Shown: positions 1 to 7,836 of the stretch, in pieces
Layout: each line of letters begins with the position of its first letter
Numbering within the stretch: the first letter of the stretch is position 1
Origin: Pedosphaera sp.
GTDB lineage: Bacteria; Verrucomicrobiota; Verrucomicrobiia; Limisphaerales; UBA9464
DNA length: 18,551 nt
Assembly: GCA_009695405.1 (NCBI GenBank)
Contig: SIAZ01000035.1
Coordinates: 1-18,551 of the forward strand
Direction of reading: 5' to 3'
Translations under genes and position numbers: made by a program
Notes under the pieces: generated by a model
What the model was told of the DNA's origin: nothing
Database searches by the model: none
Seen by the model: the letters and a program-made list of their open reading frames with translations, nothing else

Positions 1-120
1 CTCCTCAATCCATCTCCGTAACCACTCCACTTCCTCAGATCCCATCCGTCGCCCTTGCAATACTAGTTCTTTAAGCACGCCCTGCTTTATGAGCTCTTTG
101 CCACCGGTAGTCCAGCTCAT
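1..120 (-). CDS. N-terminal fragment of element-encoded protein, left copy (possible DUF4338-like)
   Basis: Forty codons are visible from an ATG at 120 down to base 1. The peptide starts MSWTTGGKELIKQG and continues with LVLQGRRMGSEEVEWLRRW. The frame is open to the window edge and matches the right-hand copy except for Gly instead of Asp at residue 6. The charged, helical N-terminus ending WLRRWIEE resembles the start of DUF4338 (DruA-like) proteins, which often occur as multicopy, transposon-like genes. This resemblance is from memory over a very short stretch, so the family call is tentative. No catalytic motif is in view. The ATG lies within the tip hairpin, which leaves almost no leader, so expression may depend on transcription from the interrupted host gene. 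Confidence 0.5.
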   Translation of the reverse strand, partial: MSWTTGGKELIKQGVLKELVLQGRRMGSEEVEWLRRWIEE

Positions 121-142
121 TCACCGACAACTTGTGAATGCA
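1..142 (-). mobile_element. 5' end of a repeated mobile element, left copy
   Basis: Bases 1-147 are the reverse complement of 18403-18549, with one mismatch (104 versus 18446). The last five shared bases (143-147, AGCGG on the minus strand) fit the coding sequence of the interrupted host gene, so the element itself probably starts near 142. Its tip carries a 7-bp hairpin, CATTCAC/GTGAATG with a 9-base loop, at about 118-140. A reading frame starts inside this hairpin and runs off the window. The far end is not visible, so terminal repeats, target duplication and total length cannot be judged. The element lies in the sense orientation of the gene it cuts. It could be an insertion sequence or another multicopy gene-bearing element; the family is not certain. 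Confidence 0.7.
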
Positions 143-235
143 CCGCTTGGCAACCGGTCGATGAGGATCGATGTGGAATCCCCCGGCTTCACAATAAAGT
201 CCGGCTTCAGTCCAAGAGAGCAGGGGATATTCCAC
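143..235 (-). pseudogene. MBL-fold exonuclease-like gene, truncated after about 31 codons by the left element
   Basis: On the minus strand, 28 bases after the repaired histidine kinase stop, a GTG at 235 opens a frame reading VEYPLLSWTEAGLYC, then EAGGFHIDPHRPVAKR. This matches the start of the metallo-beta-lactamase-fold 'ligase-associated DNA exonuclease' family, where GLYC, the DPWRPV-like element and then AVITHAHSDH follow in order. The metal-binding HxHxDH motif should come directly after the last visible residues, but the sequence switches there to the repeated element. The metal-binding core is therefore missing and the fragment cannot be active. Family members usually lie beside an ATP-dependent DNA ligase gene; none is in view. 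The start codon and family rest on about 30 residues, but the match in order and spacing is good. Confidence 0.6.
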
Positions 236-262
236 GTGTGTGGGGCTGTATTAGAACAACAG

Positions 263-1716
263 TCAGAGGAGGCGGACGGTAAAAAGGCTTCCGCCGCCGG
301 GATTAGATTCGAGAGCAACTGAGCCCCATGAGCTTCGACGATTGCTTTAACCACGCTGAGTCCGAGTCCTAGGCCGTGTTGCCCCCGACTTTGGTCACTT
401 CGAAAAAGGCGAGTCCAGACCCGAGGCCGTTCTTCTTCGGGGATCCCAGGTCCCGTATCGCAAACGCGGATTATGGAATGGTCTTTTTCTTGCAAGACGG
501 CGATGACGACACTGCCTCCTGACGGAGTGTATTTGATGGCGTTATCCAGAAGGTTGCCGATGACCTGTCGAAGGCGAACGGGATCGACATTAGCGGTGAC
601 TGGGAATGGAGCTTGGAGAGAGAGTTGTATCAATTTTTCTTCGGCAGTAAGGGAGTAAGCATCGACAAGTTCAGCGGCGAGACGAGCGAGATCAGCGGGT
701 TTGCGATCGAGTTGCATCAGACCCGCCTCGGCGGCTGTGACATCGAGCAGAGCATTTAGTAAAGCAAGGACGTGATCGCTTTCTTCCACGCAATCAGCCA
801 GAGCATTGCGAGCGTTGACGGGATTGGTCTCAAGTAGAGCGAGTTCGGCAGTGCCGCGGAGTCGGGTGAGAGGCGTCCTTAGGTCATGAGCGGCGTTGTC
901 GAGAGATTCTCGCAAGGCGCGGATAAGTCCACCATTTCGTTGGAGAACTGAGTTAAAAAGGGCAGCAAGTTCGTCGAGATCGTCGTGGGGTTGGCGAACT
1001 GGCATTCGGGAGTCAAGATCGTCGGTGGCTAGAATACGACGAGCTGTATCGGTCATTTCGCGGACCGGACGCAGGGCTCGATTGGCAAGAAAAGCGCCTG
1101 CGACTAAGGAGATCACGGCCATTGCAACAGTGGCGGAAGTGATGCTCTTACGAAAGGGCCCAAGGACCATCTCGCGGTTGTTGGTAATCCGCCCAATTTG
1201 GAGGAGTGTGCCATCGGGTTGAAGAGCTGAACCGAGGGTCAACTCTTGTTCTGCACCGCTGGGAATCCGAACGACCTCGACGGGTCGTGCCACCCCCATC
1301 CAATCGCGTTCGTATCCGGCCAGTTGAATCCAGCCTTCGGGTACGGAGGCAAAGGTGACCACATTACCACGTCCTAATAAGCGAATGAGAAGAGGTGTCC
1401 CACCGACATTCCCTCGTTCGCGATCCACAGAGGCGCGAAGGACACCGAGACCACCCGCTTGATAAAGAGTCCCGTATTCTTTCAATTTGGACTCTAAAAT
1501 TTCGGCATCCTTGGCAGCGAGCGCGCGTGCCATCAAGAGGTAGGCAACGGCAAAGAGAACAGCGACTGAACCGGTAAAAAGAGTCGCATACCAGAGGCTC
1601 AGACGTTGCCCCAAGCGCAGGGATGGAAGCCAAGAGCTCAAGGCGGGAAGGAGGCGCTTAAGCTGTGAATATTTTGCGGGCGTAGTCCAAGCTACGTCGG
1701 TGATTTTCGACAACAT
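263..1716 (-). CDS. Sensor histidine kinase (HAMP, HisKA, HATPase), frameshifted near its 3' end
   Basis: This is a membrane two-component sensor kinase. One membrane segment lies at about residues 41-65, an extracytoplasmic sensor region at 66-190 and a second membrane segment at 191-213, followed by HAMP (214-262). The HisKA domain has the phosphorylated His277 in AAHDLRTPLTR. The ATPase domain has the N-box QVIGNLLDNAIKYTP (384-398), G1 DTGPGIP (420-426) and G2 GLGLGLS (448-454). After EAHG (461-464) the open frame turns to nonsense, but the neighbouring frame reads SVALESNPGGGSLFTVRLL and stops at 263-265, the normal family C-terminus. One G appears lost from the G run at 324-327. The repaired protein is about 484 residues. 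The ATG at 1716 overlaps the upstream gene by 59 bases; a TTG at 1641 is an alternative start. No response regulator gene is adjacent. Confidence 0.85.
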
Positions 1717-2557
1717 TCCGAGTCAGTTTTGTATCGCTTTCGAGAGCGAGTTCGACGGAAAATCGGCGCGGTAATTTTTGTTTATGAGCGAAGTCGGCAA
1801 TGATTGAGTAGTTGATATCACCGGAGTCTAGATCTTCCCACCAGATGCCGTCTCGGCTTTGTCGAAGGTGCCAAGAGACAACTCGGTTACTATAGCGTTT
1901 AAGGGCATTCATGGGCAGCACACCGCCTCGGTATAACCAGTGGGTATCGATGTAGAAGTCGACGGTGCCCGCCTCTGTGAGAGCAAAGATTTGATGAAAC
2001 TCGTGAGCCTTATTGCGAAGTTCGGGCGTGTGTTGATGCAACCCGAGTCGGATGCCTCTTTTTTTGAGTTCAGCACCTAGACGACTCAGTGCCCGTGCCT
2101 GAATGGCTAATTCTGGATCGGTCTTGTCGCGTCCAATCGGATCGGCATTGCAGACGATGACCGAAAACCCCGCTTTAGCACAAATCTCACCCGCCCGTAC
2201 TAAGTTGTCGACGGTTCGGTTGGCAATGTCGGTGTGAAAGGTGCCGCCAGTATAAAGACTGATTGGGCGGAGTCCATGTCGGCGAAGGCGTTCGGCGAAG
2301 GCGGCGTTTTCTTCGGGATGAACGACATCAACACTCCCCTCAGCGTAGTGGTAGCCCGCATCGCGAAGCGCAGTGAAGACCGTATCTAAATGGTCTTCGA
2401 GGCGTTTACCGTCGCGTCCATAGTATTGGCCCCATCCATAAAGTTGACTGCCGAAGAGCGTTTCCGGTTCGGCCGCGACAATTGGCCCGTCGATCAATGA
2501 TACGGCTACTGCGGTGGTGGCGGTGCCGATGAAGTTGCGACGAGAGAGACGGTTCAT
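1658..2557 (-). CDS. Tat-exported xylose-isomerase-like TIM barrel protein (sugar phosphate isomerase/epimerase family)
   Basis: The 299-residue product starts MNRLSRRNFIG, a twin-arginine signal (SRRNF, residues 5-9) followed by a hydrophobic stretch, so it is probably exported folded. An upstream in-frame ATG at 2605 would bury this signal, so the start at 2557 is preferred. The rest is an AP_endonuc_2 / xylose-isomerase-like TIM barrel, family members of which bind a divalent metal and isomerise or epimerise sugars. Candidate ligands sit at strand ends: LGLHQHTPE (171-179), FYIDTHW (201-207), SWHLRQ (228-233) and FSVELALE (266-273). The substrate cannot be named. Such Tat-exported barrels are common in Planctomycetes and Verrucomicrobia. 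The histidine kinase gene overlaps or closely follows its 3' end. Confidence 0.8.
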   Translation of the reverse strand: MNRLSRRNFIGTATTAVAVSLIDGPIVAAEPETLFGSQLYGWGQYYGRDGKRLEDHLDTVFTALRDAGYHYAEGSVDVVHPEENAAFAERLRRHGLRPISLYTGGTFHTDIANRTVDNLVRAGEICAKAGFSVIVCNADPIGRDKTDPELAIQARALSRLGAELKKRGIRLGLHQHTPELRNKAHEFHQIFALTEAGTVDFYIDTHWLYRGGVLPMNALKRYSNRVVSWHLRQSRDGIWWEDLDSGDINYSIIADFAHKQKLPRRFSVELALESDTKLTRNVVENHRRSLDYARKIFTA

Positions 2558-2685
2558 TTTTGGATTAAAACCTTCAATGCCGAAGATTCCATGCAAGGAC
2601 TCCAAGTCCGAGCCGAGTATTAGAGTTTTAGCAAGGAGCTAACCTCCCACCGCCCCTTACTTTGTCGTAGCGACACAGTGCACGA

Positions 2686-4689
2686 TCACTCGTCGCCGCT
2701 CGCCAACTTGGTCAAAACACTGAGGTCTTCAAGAGTGGAGGTATCACCCTTGATCTCGATGCCGCTGGCGATTTGCTTCAGAAGCCGCCTCATAATCTTG
2801 CCTGACCGAGTCTTGGGCAGTGAATCGGCAAAGCGAACCTCGTCTGGTTTTGCCACTGGGCCGATTTCTTTTCCGATGTGATTGCGCAATTTGTTCTTCA
2901 GTTCTGGCGTCGCTTTTTGCCCTGTTTTCAAGGTCACAAAGCAAACCAAAGCTTGCCCCTTTAAATCGTCTGGACGTCCTACCACTGCGGCTTCCGCCAC
3001 GCTGGGGTGACTCACCATTGCGCTCTCCACTTCTGCCGTGCCAATTCGATGCCCAGCCACGTTCAAGACGTCATCAATCCGACCCACGATCCAGAAATAG
3101 CCGTCCTTGTCCTGGCGACATCCGTCTCCAGTAAAGTAACTTCCTTTTACCTCGTTCCAATAAGTGTCCTTGAAACGTTGGGGATCACCCCAGATGCCGC
3201 GTAGCATCGAGGGCCAAGGTTTGCGGATCACCAGTTTACCTCCCGAATTCTTGGGAACCGCTTTACCAAAGTCATCGACTACTTCTGGTAAAATCCCGAA
3301 AAATGGGAAGGTTGCCGTCCCTGGTTTGGTCGGCGTCGCACCGGGCAAGGGCGAAATGAGAATACTTCCAGTTTCCGTCTGCCACCAGGTGTCCACAATC
3401 GGACAACGGCCACCACCAATGACTCTATGGTACCACATCCACGCTTCAGGATTAATGGGCTCGCCAACACTTCCTAACAGTCGGAGCGAGGATAGATTAT
3501 GTTTCTTTGGCCATTCATCGCCCCATTTCATAAAAGCCCGAATTGCGGTCGGTGCGGTGTAAAGAATGGTGACGCCATACTTCTGAATAATGCGCCAGAA
3601 GCGATCGGGTTCAGGCCAATTGGGAGCACCCTCATACATCAAGGCGGTCGCTCCGTTGGCCAAAGGTCCATAAACAATGTAACTGTGACCGGTCACCCAC
3701 CCAACGTCTGCGGTGCACCAGTAAACATCTTCGTCGCGCAGATCGAAGACGTACTTGGAGGTCATCTTGGCTCCCAGCAGATACCCGGCAGTCGTATGCA
3801 GAATCCCTTTCGGCTTCCCAGTTGAGCCACTGGTATAAAGGATAAATAGCGGTGCCTCAGAGTCGAGTTTTGCTGCAGGGCAGTTGTCACTGATGGCTTC
3901 CACTTCACTGTGCCACCACAGGTCCCGCCCTTCGGTCATGGTGACCTCGTTTCCGCAGCGCCGAATCACGATAACTTTCTCGATCGAAGCCGCTAGAGGC
4001 TTACCGGTTGCGTCATTCAAATTGAATGCATCATCGACATTTTTCTTTAAAGGCACCACGGCGCCCCGTCGATAGCCACCATCCGAAGTAATCACCATTT
4101 TGGCACCACTATCTTGAATTCGATCTGCCACCGATTGGGCACTAAAACCGCCGAATACCACGCTATGAACGGCACCAATCCGGGCGCAGGCTAGCATTGC
4201 AATTGCTGCCTCAGGAATCATGGGAAGATAAAGGATTATCCGATCACCCCTGCGGATTCCGTTTCTTTTTAAGACGTTGGCAAACCGGCAGACTTCGCGA
4301 TGCAACTGCTTGTAGGTGAGCACTCGTTCTTCACCCGGTTTACCGTCGGTGGCAGGTTCACCTTCCCAAATTAAAGCTGCCTTGTTGGCGTGTGCCGTCC
4401 CCAGCCAACGGTCGAGACAGTTTTCCGACACATTGAGTTTCCCACCCATAAACCATTTAGCGAACGGTTCCTTCCACTGAAGAACCTCGGTGAACGGCTT
4501 CTGCCAGACTAACTCGGCTTCCGCGTGCTTCTTCCAAAACGCCTCCGGATGGGTCACAGACTCTTTCCACAGCTTTTTGTACTGGGTCATCGACTTGATT
4601 CGTGCCGCAGCGGAAAACGCTTCGGACGGTTTAAAGACACGAGCTTCTTGGGAGAGAGAAGTAATGTTTGTAGAGGGCGCAGTACTCAT
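2686..4689 (-). CDS. acs: Acetyl-CoA synthetase (acetate--CoA ligase)
   Basis: This cytoplasmic enzyme activates acetate to acetyl-AMP and then acetyl-CoA. At 667 residues it has the full family length. An N-terminal ACAS segment (TQYKKLWKESVTHPEAFW, 35-52) is followed by the AMP-binding P-loop YTSGSTGKPKG (285-295) and DTWWQTETG (433-441). The second tryptophan there corresponds to the residue that limits the acyl pocket to acetate in characterised enzymes. Further on are YFTGDGCRQDKDGYFWIVGR (518-537), the hinge and C-terminal domain VLNVAGHRIGTAEVE (541-555), and LPKTRSGKIMRRLL. Lys631 in that last motif is the residue acetylated in regulated homologues. The ATG at 4689 gives a normal N-terminus. 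The gene stands alone, with a 128-base gap to the next minus-strand gene. Confidence 0.96.
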   Translation of the reverse strand: MSTAPSTNITSLSQEARVFKPSEAFSAAARIKSMTQYKKLWKESVTHPEAFWKKHAEAELVWQKPFTEVLQWKEPFAKWFMGGKLNVSENCLDRWLGTAHANKAALIWEGEPATDGKPGEERVLTYKQLHREVCRFANVLKRNGIRRGDRIILYLPMIPEAAIAMLACARIGAVHSVVFGGFSAQSVADRIQDSGAKMVITSDGGYRRGAVVPLKKNVDDAFNLNDATGKPLAASIEKVIVIRRCGNEVTMTEGRDLWWHSEVEAISDNCPAAKLDSEAPLFILYTSGSTGKPKGILHTTAGYLLGAKMTSKYVFDLRDEDVYWCTADVGWVTGHSYIVYGPLANGATALMYEGAPNWPEPDRFWRIIQKYGVTILYTAPTAIRAFMKWGDEWPKKHNLSSLRLLGSVGEPINPEAWMWYHRVIGGGRCPIVDTWWQTETGSILISPLPGATPTKPGTATFPFFGILPEVVDDFGKAVPKNSGGKLVIRKPWPSMLRGIWGDPQRFKDTYWNEVKGSYFTGDGCRQDKDGYFWIVGRIDDVLNVAGHRIGTAEVESAMVSHPSVAEAAVVGRPDDLKGQALVCFVTLKTGQKATPELKNKLRNHIGKEIGPVAKPDEVRFADSLPKTRSGKIMRRLLKQIASGIEIKGDTSTLEDLSVLTKLASGDE

Positions 4690-4703
4690 TTGAGGTGCCG
4701 GCT

Positions 4704-4732
4704 ATCTTGGAAAGGCAATCCCTCTGAGTCAA
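4704..4732 (-). promoter_or_regulatory. Possible sigma-70-type promoter of acs
   Basis: On the minus strand a TTGACT box (4727-4732) is followed after 17 bases by CAAGAT (4704-4709), just upstream of the acs ATG at 4689. The -35 is close to consensus but the -10 is poor, and the predicted transcript start would leave only a very short leader. Treat as tentative. Confidence 0.25.
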
Positions 4733-5047
4733 CCTTGGCTCTTACGGGTTAAGTGGCACGTAGCGTTTAGTCTTGGAGGGTTTAATCAAGTTTTGAGGGG
4801 TTTCTAGTAACCAAAGTAAACGTATTGGAAAGGGTATCCTTCTCTAAAGTGGATGGAAAATCGGTATGCGAGCGATGCTGATATTGCTCCTGAAGGCTTC
4901 GCCAGTGCATGAATCGAACGATCGACCAGCGGAGTCTCATTCCTAAGCTAATTTGACTCTGTCTTGTTGATTCGTTGGATGAAAGGGCTTGCGCTCGGGG
5001 GAATCGGCGATTTTTATTACGGCGTCGGTTTGATCTTTCAAGTTTTT
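4733..5047. other. Non-coding stretch between acs and the 6S-like RNA
   Basis: No convincing gene was found here. The longest open frame (4782-5111, minus) encodes a very basic peptide without recognisable motifs and runs into the structured RNA, so it is probably chance. A promoter for the plus-strand RNA should lie in the last part. TTGCGC at 4989-4994 and an AT-rich TTTTATTA at 5012-5019 are weak candidates, but no clear box pair was found. Confidence 0.5.
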
Positions 5048-5224
5048 CCCTGCCCGGTGCGTGTATCGAGACAGTGCTCTTCGACCTTATTTCCAAATTC
5101 GGGAGCTTCAAAGCGGTTTAGCGCAACAAAGCCAGGCCTCCTTACAGGAAGGCCGCGAAGCGCCCGCTGCTCCCACCTGGTACCCTCGGTAGAAGGGGCC
5201 CGTCTTTAACGGCCATGGCGGGGA
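5048..5224 (+). ncRNA. ssrS: Candidate 6S RNA
   Basis: The roughly 177-base stretch folds into the rod of 6S RNA, which binds RNA polymerase by mimicking an open promoter. The closing stem pairs CCCTGCC (5048-5054) with GGCGGGG (5217-5223), and GAGAC (5068-5072) with GTCTT (5202-5206). A large central bubble follows; its 3' side carries the small hairpin TACC-CTC-GGTA (5181-5191) after CCCACCTGG. The upper stem pairs GGGAGC (5101-5106) and AGCGG (5112-5116) with the continuous CCGCTGCTCCC (5164-5174), then GCGC (5121-5124) with GCGC (5160-5163), and ends in a GGCCT/AGGCC hairpin (5135-5154). Length, bubble, 3'-side hairpin and the following terminator all fit the family. The call rests on hand folding and pattern memory. 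Ends are approximate. Confidence 0.7.
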
Positions 5225-5233
5225 TTTTTTATC

Positions 5234-5265
5234 GGCGCTCTGAGATTTCTTGGAGCGCCTTTTTT
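5234..5265 (+). terminator. Rho-independent terminator after the 6S-like RNA
   Basis: A perfect 7-bp stem, GGCGCTC (5234-5240) and GAGCGCC (5253-5259), with a 12-base loop is followed directly by six Ts (5260-5265). It lies just downstream of the structured RNA and upstream of hemL, so it probably ends the RNA and separates it from hemL. Confidence 0.85.
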
Positions 5266-5321
5266 CTTCCTAGGCAAAAAGTGGATTTGCGAAGAGCCGT
5301 TAGAAGGGCACGCTTTCGCCG

Positions 5322-6608
5322 ATGTCAGTTCGAGCCATTTCTGAAGCGCTCTTCGCCGAATCGCTGCGCCATATACCCGGTGGGGTGAATTCTCCTGTCC
5401 GCGCCTTTCGCGCCGTAGGAGGGACCCCTTTCTTTGCACACTCGGCGCAAGGGTGTCGCATCACCGATGTGGATGGAAATAGCTACATTGATTATGTCGG
5501 GACGTGGGGCCCAGCCATTCTAGGTCATGCGGCTCCGGCCATTATTGGAGCGATCCAAGAGGCGGCGACTCGAGGCACCAGCTTTGGTATTCCAAATCCT
5601 TTGGAGTTGGAAATGGCACTCGCCGTCAAGGCATCGGTGCCCTCAGTAGAAAAAGTGCGATTTTGTAATTCGGGTACTGAGGCGACCATGTCGGCCATTC
5701 GGTTGGCGCGGGGTTTCACTGGACGCGATGGCATTCTCAAATTCGACGGCTGTTATCATGGGCATTCGGATTCACTTTTAGTGAAAGCGGGATCAGGTGC
5801 TTTGACCTTGGGGCATCCAGATTCGGCGGGAGTTCCTGCGGACTTTGCTCGGCACACGGCAGTGCTTCCATTTAATGATTTGGAGGCTTTGCAAGGGTTA
5901 TTTCAACAGCACGGATCGAAGTTGGCTGCGGTTATTTTAGAAGTAGTGCCGGCGAATGCAGGTCTCTATCTGCCCAAGCCAGGATTCCTTGAAACGCTGA
6001 GAGAGCTGACTACTGCGAGCGGGACTCTGTTGATTGCGGACGAGGTAATGACTGGCTTCCGATTGGGACCTTCAGGGGCTCAAGAGATTTATGGTTTGAA
6101 GCCTGATCTAAGCTGCTTTGGAAAAATTATTGGCGGAGGGCTTCCCGTGGGAGCGTTTGGTGGACGAGCCGATATTATGGATTATTTAGCTCCGCTAGGC
6201 CCCGTCTATCAAGCGGGGACACTGAGTGGTAATCCGTTGGCTATGGCTGCTGGATTGGCGGCGTTTAAGAGCCTGCAGAGCGGAGAGGCTTGGAAGCAGC
6301 TCGAAGCCTCGGGACGTCATTTAGAAGCGGGGATGGTTGAGGTTGCGAGAGCAGCGGGAGTCGAGGTCTGTTGGCAGCGGATTGGATCGATGTTCTGCGG
6401 TTATTTTTGTCGAGGCCCCGTCTGGAATCTTGAGGACGCCTTGCGCTCAGACCGTAGTCGGTTTGCTCGTTTTTTTCACGGAATGTTGGACCGTGGTGTC
6501 TATCTTGCTCCGTCGCAGTTTGAGGCCGGATTCATATCGACGGCTCATTCAGTGGAGGACATTGAACAGACAATTCGAGTTGCTCGCGAGGTTTTCAAAC
6601 ATCTTTAG
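5322..6608 (+). CDS. hemL: Glutamate-1-semialdehyde 2,1-aminomutase
   Basis: This PLP enzyme makes 5-aminolevulinate from glutamate-1-semialdehyde, the second step of the tRNA-dependent C5 route to haem. The 428 residues match the family length. Visible motifs are IPGGVNSPVRAFRAVGG (18-34), the substrate-site IDYVGTWGPAILGHA (56-70), the PLP-phosphate loop FCNSGTEATMSAIRLARG (114-131), CYHGHSD (144-150), the PLP aspartate in LLIADEVMTGFR (236-247), the Schiff-base Lys268 in FGKIIGGGLPVGA, and YQAGTLSGNPLAMAAG. The common EPVAGN segment is replaced by EVVPANAGLYLP (207-218), probably a lineage variant. The start at 5322 gives the normal N-terminus; it lies 56 bases after a terminator, so the gene probably has its own promoter. 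Confidence 0.96.
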   Translation: MSVRAISEALFAESLRHIPGGVNSPVRAFRAVGGTPFFAHSAQGCRITDVDGNSYIDYVGTWGPAILGHAAPAIIGAIQEAATRGTSFGIPNPLELEMALAVKASVPSVEKVRFCNSGTEATMSAIRLARGFTGRDGILKFDGCYHGHSDSLLVKAGSGALTLGHPDSAGVPADFARHTAVLPFNDLEALQGLFQQHGSKLAAVILEVVPANAGLYLPKPGFLETLRELTTASGTLLIADEVMTGFRLGPSGAQEIYGLKPDLSCFGKIIGGGLPVGAFGGRADIMDYLAPLGPVYQAGTLSGNPLAMAAGLAAFKSLQSGEAWKQLEASGRHLEAGMVEVARAAGVEVCWQRIGSMFCGYFCRGPVWNLEDALRSDRSRFARFFHGMLDRGVYLAPSQFEAGFISTAHSVEDIEQTIRVAREVFKHL

Positions 6609-6672
6609 AAAGAGCTTCCTCAGAAAGCGTCGTAGAGAGAGAGAAGAGAACCCCTGAGGACTCGCGGTTGGG

Positions 6673-7836
6673 TTAGGCTTTAATGGGGCGTTGTGACTGC
6701 CGTTGGAATCCAATAATATCGATTAAAGCACGTTGAAGCACCATTGCTTCGTCGAGATCTGAGCTGACCAAGTTGCGATTTGCATCCAGCAGCGTTGCCA
6801 TCGCCTTCACTAATTCTTCGGACTTATAGTTGCTCGTTTGCCGCAAAGATTGGAAGAGGACAAAAGGATGATAAGCCAAGGGATTAAAACGTTTATCGTT
6901 TGGGAGTCCAGCCACAGGCACACGTTCGAGTTGAGATTTGAAACTGTTGTAATCCCTCACCAGTTTGATGTGGCCCAAGCGGATTAGTTCTTGCAGAAGA
7001 ATCAGAGTGCGAACCTTGGTGATGAGCCCGTAGAGAAGACCGATTTCAGATTTTTTTTTGTCAACACCCGCTCGAATTTCCCAAAGTTCCTCGTCGAGAA
7101 TCCGAAGCACTTTGGTGAGATCACGATCGCCGAGGGATTCAGCTAAGGCGAAAGCGCGCGCGTGTTTTTGTCGGGAAATAATTCGGGAGACATCATCAAG
7201 GGTGATCTCGGGTCGGCCGAGGGTGAAGAGGATTAGTTTTTCGGTTTCCGAAGCGAGTAATCGCAGGTTGGGACCAGTGCGATTAACCAGTTCAGAAAGG
7301 GCGTCGTCGCGGATCTTGCAGTTAGATTCTCGAAGGAACTTAAGAGCTTCAGCCTCTGCTTTTGCGGTCCAATCTTTATCATCTTGAGATAGAGCAGCGA
7401 AGGATTCGACCGCGCCTAATTTCTCGAAGTTTTTATAAAAAGCTCGGCGCTTATCAGGTTTGGAAGCCGAGACAATCAGACGGATACCTTCCCAACGGAA
7501 TTTCTTTAGTATTTCGGCTAATTCACCAAGAGCTTCGACAACCGCCGCCGAACTCGCGGTGCGATCTTCACCTAGAAAGTTACAATTTTGAAACCAGACA
7601 ACTTTAGCACCGCCGAAGAAGGGGAGTGTATTAAGGGCTTCCAGCAGTCGGTCTATTTTTTGAATGGCTTCGTTTGAATTTAGCGCTGAAGCATCGACGA
7701 TTTCATGGTCCATCCCCCCGAGTTCAGCACACCACGATTCGTACAGACTCCGAGCACGCTGCTTGAGTGTGAAGTCGTCGTCTCCGCAGATGAGGATAAT
7801 TGGAGCCGAAGCGGCAGGAGCAGGAGAGCGTGCCAT
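6673..7836 (-). CDS. holA: DNA polymerase III subunit delta
   Basis: The delta subunit is part of the clamp-loader complex and opens the beta sliding clamp at replication forks. The 387 residues cover the family length. The N-terminus has PIILICGDDDFTLKQRARSL, the family pattern at the start of the first domain. It is followed by LNTLPFFGGAKVVWFQN (clamp-contact strand region), LRLIVSAS-type strands, a middle domain (LRESNCKIRDDALSELVNRTG, LRLLASETEKLILF) and a helical C-terminal collar domain (FALAESLGDRDLTKVLRIL, LLYGLITKVRTLILL). The ATG at 7836 overlaps the stop of the DUF151 gene by one base (TGATG), so the two are probably translationally coupled. A TTG one codon earlier is less likely. 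It converges with hemL across 64 bases. Confidence 0.9.
   Translation of the reverse strand: MARSPAPAASAPIILICGDDDFTLKQRARSLYESWCAELGGMDHEIVDASALNSNEAIQKIDRLLEALNTLPFFGGAKVVWFQNCNFLGEDRTASSAAVVEALGELAEILKKFRWEGIRLIVSASKPDKRRAFYKNFEKLGAVESFAALSQDDKDWTAKAEAEALKFLRESNCKIRDDALSELVNRTGPNLRLLASETEKLILFTLGRPEITLDDVSRIISRQKHARAFALAESLGDRDLTKVLRILDEELWEIRAGVDKKKSEIGLLYGLITKVRTLILLQELIRLGHIKLVRDYNSFKSQLERVPVAGLPNDKRFNPLAYHPFVLFQSLRQTSNYKSEELVKAMATLLDANRNLVSSDLDEAMVLQRALIDIIGFQRQSQRPIKA

Noticed and set aside
121..262. C-terminal extension of the histidine kinase (about 46 codons after position 262)
   Set aside because: The frame is an artefact of the one-base shift at 324-327; another frame encodes the exonuclease fragment over the same bases.
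4782..5111. Minus-strand open frame of 109 codons upstream of hemL
   Set aside because: Very basic composition, no recognisable motif, no good start context, and it overlaps the structured 6S-like RNA.
6617..6660. Inverted repeat TCCTCAG/CTGAGGA between the convergent hemL and holA genes
   Set aside because: The loop is about 30 bases and there is no T run on either strand, so it is not a convincing terminator.
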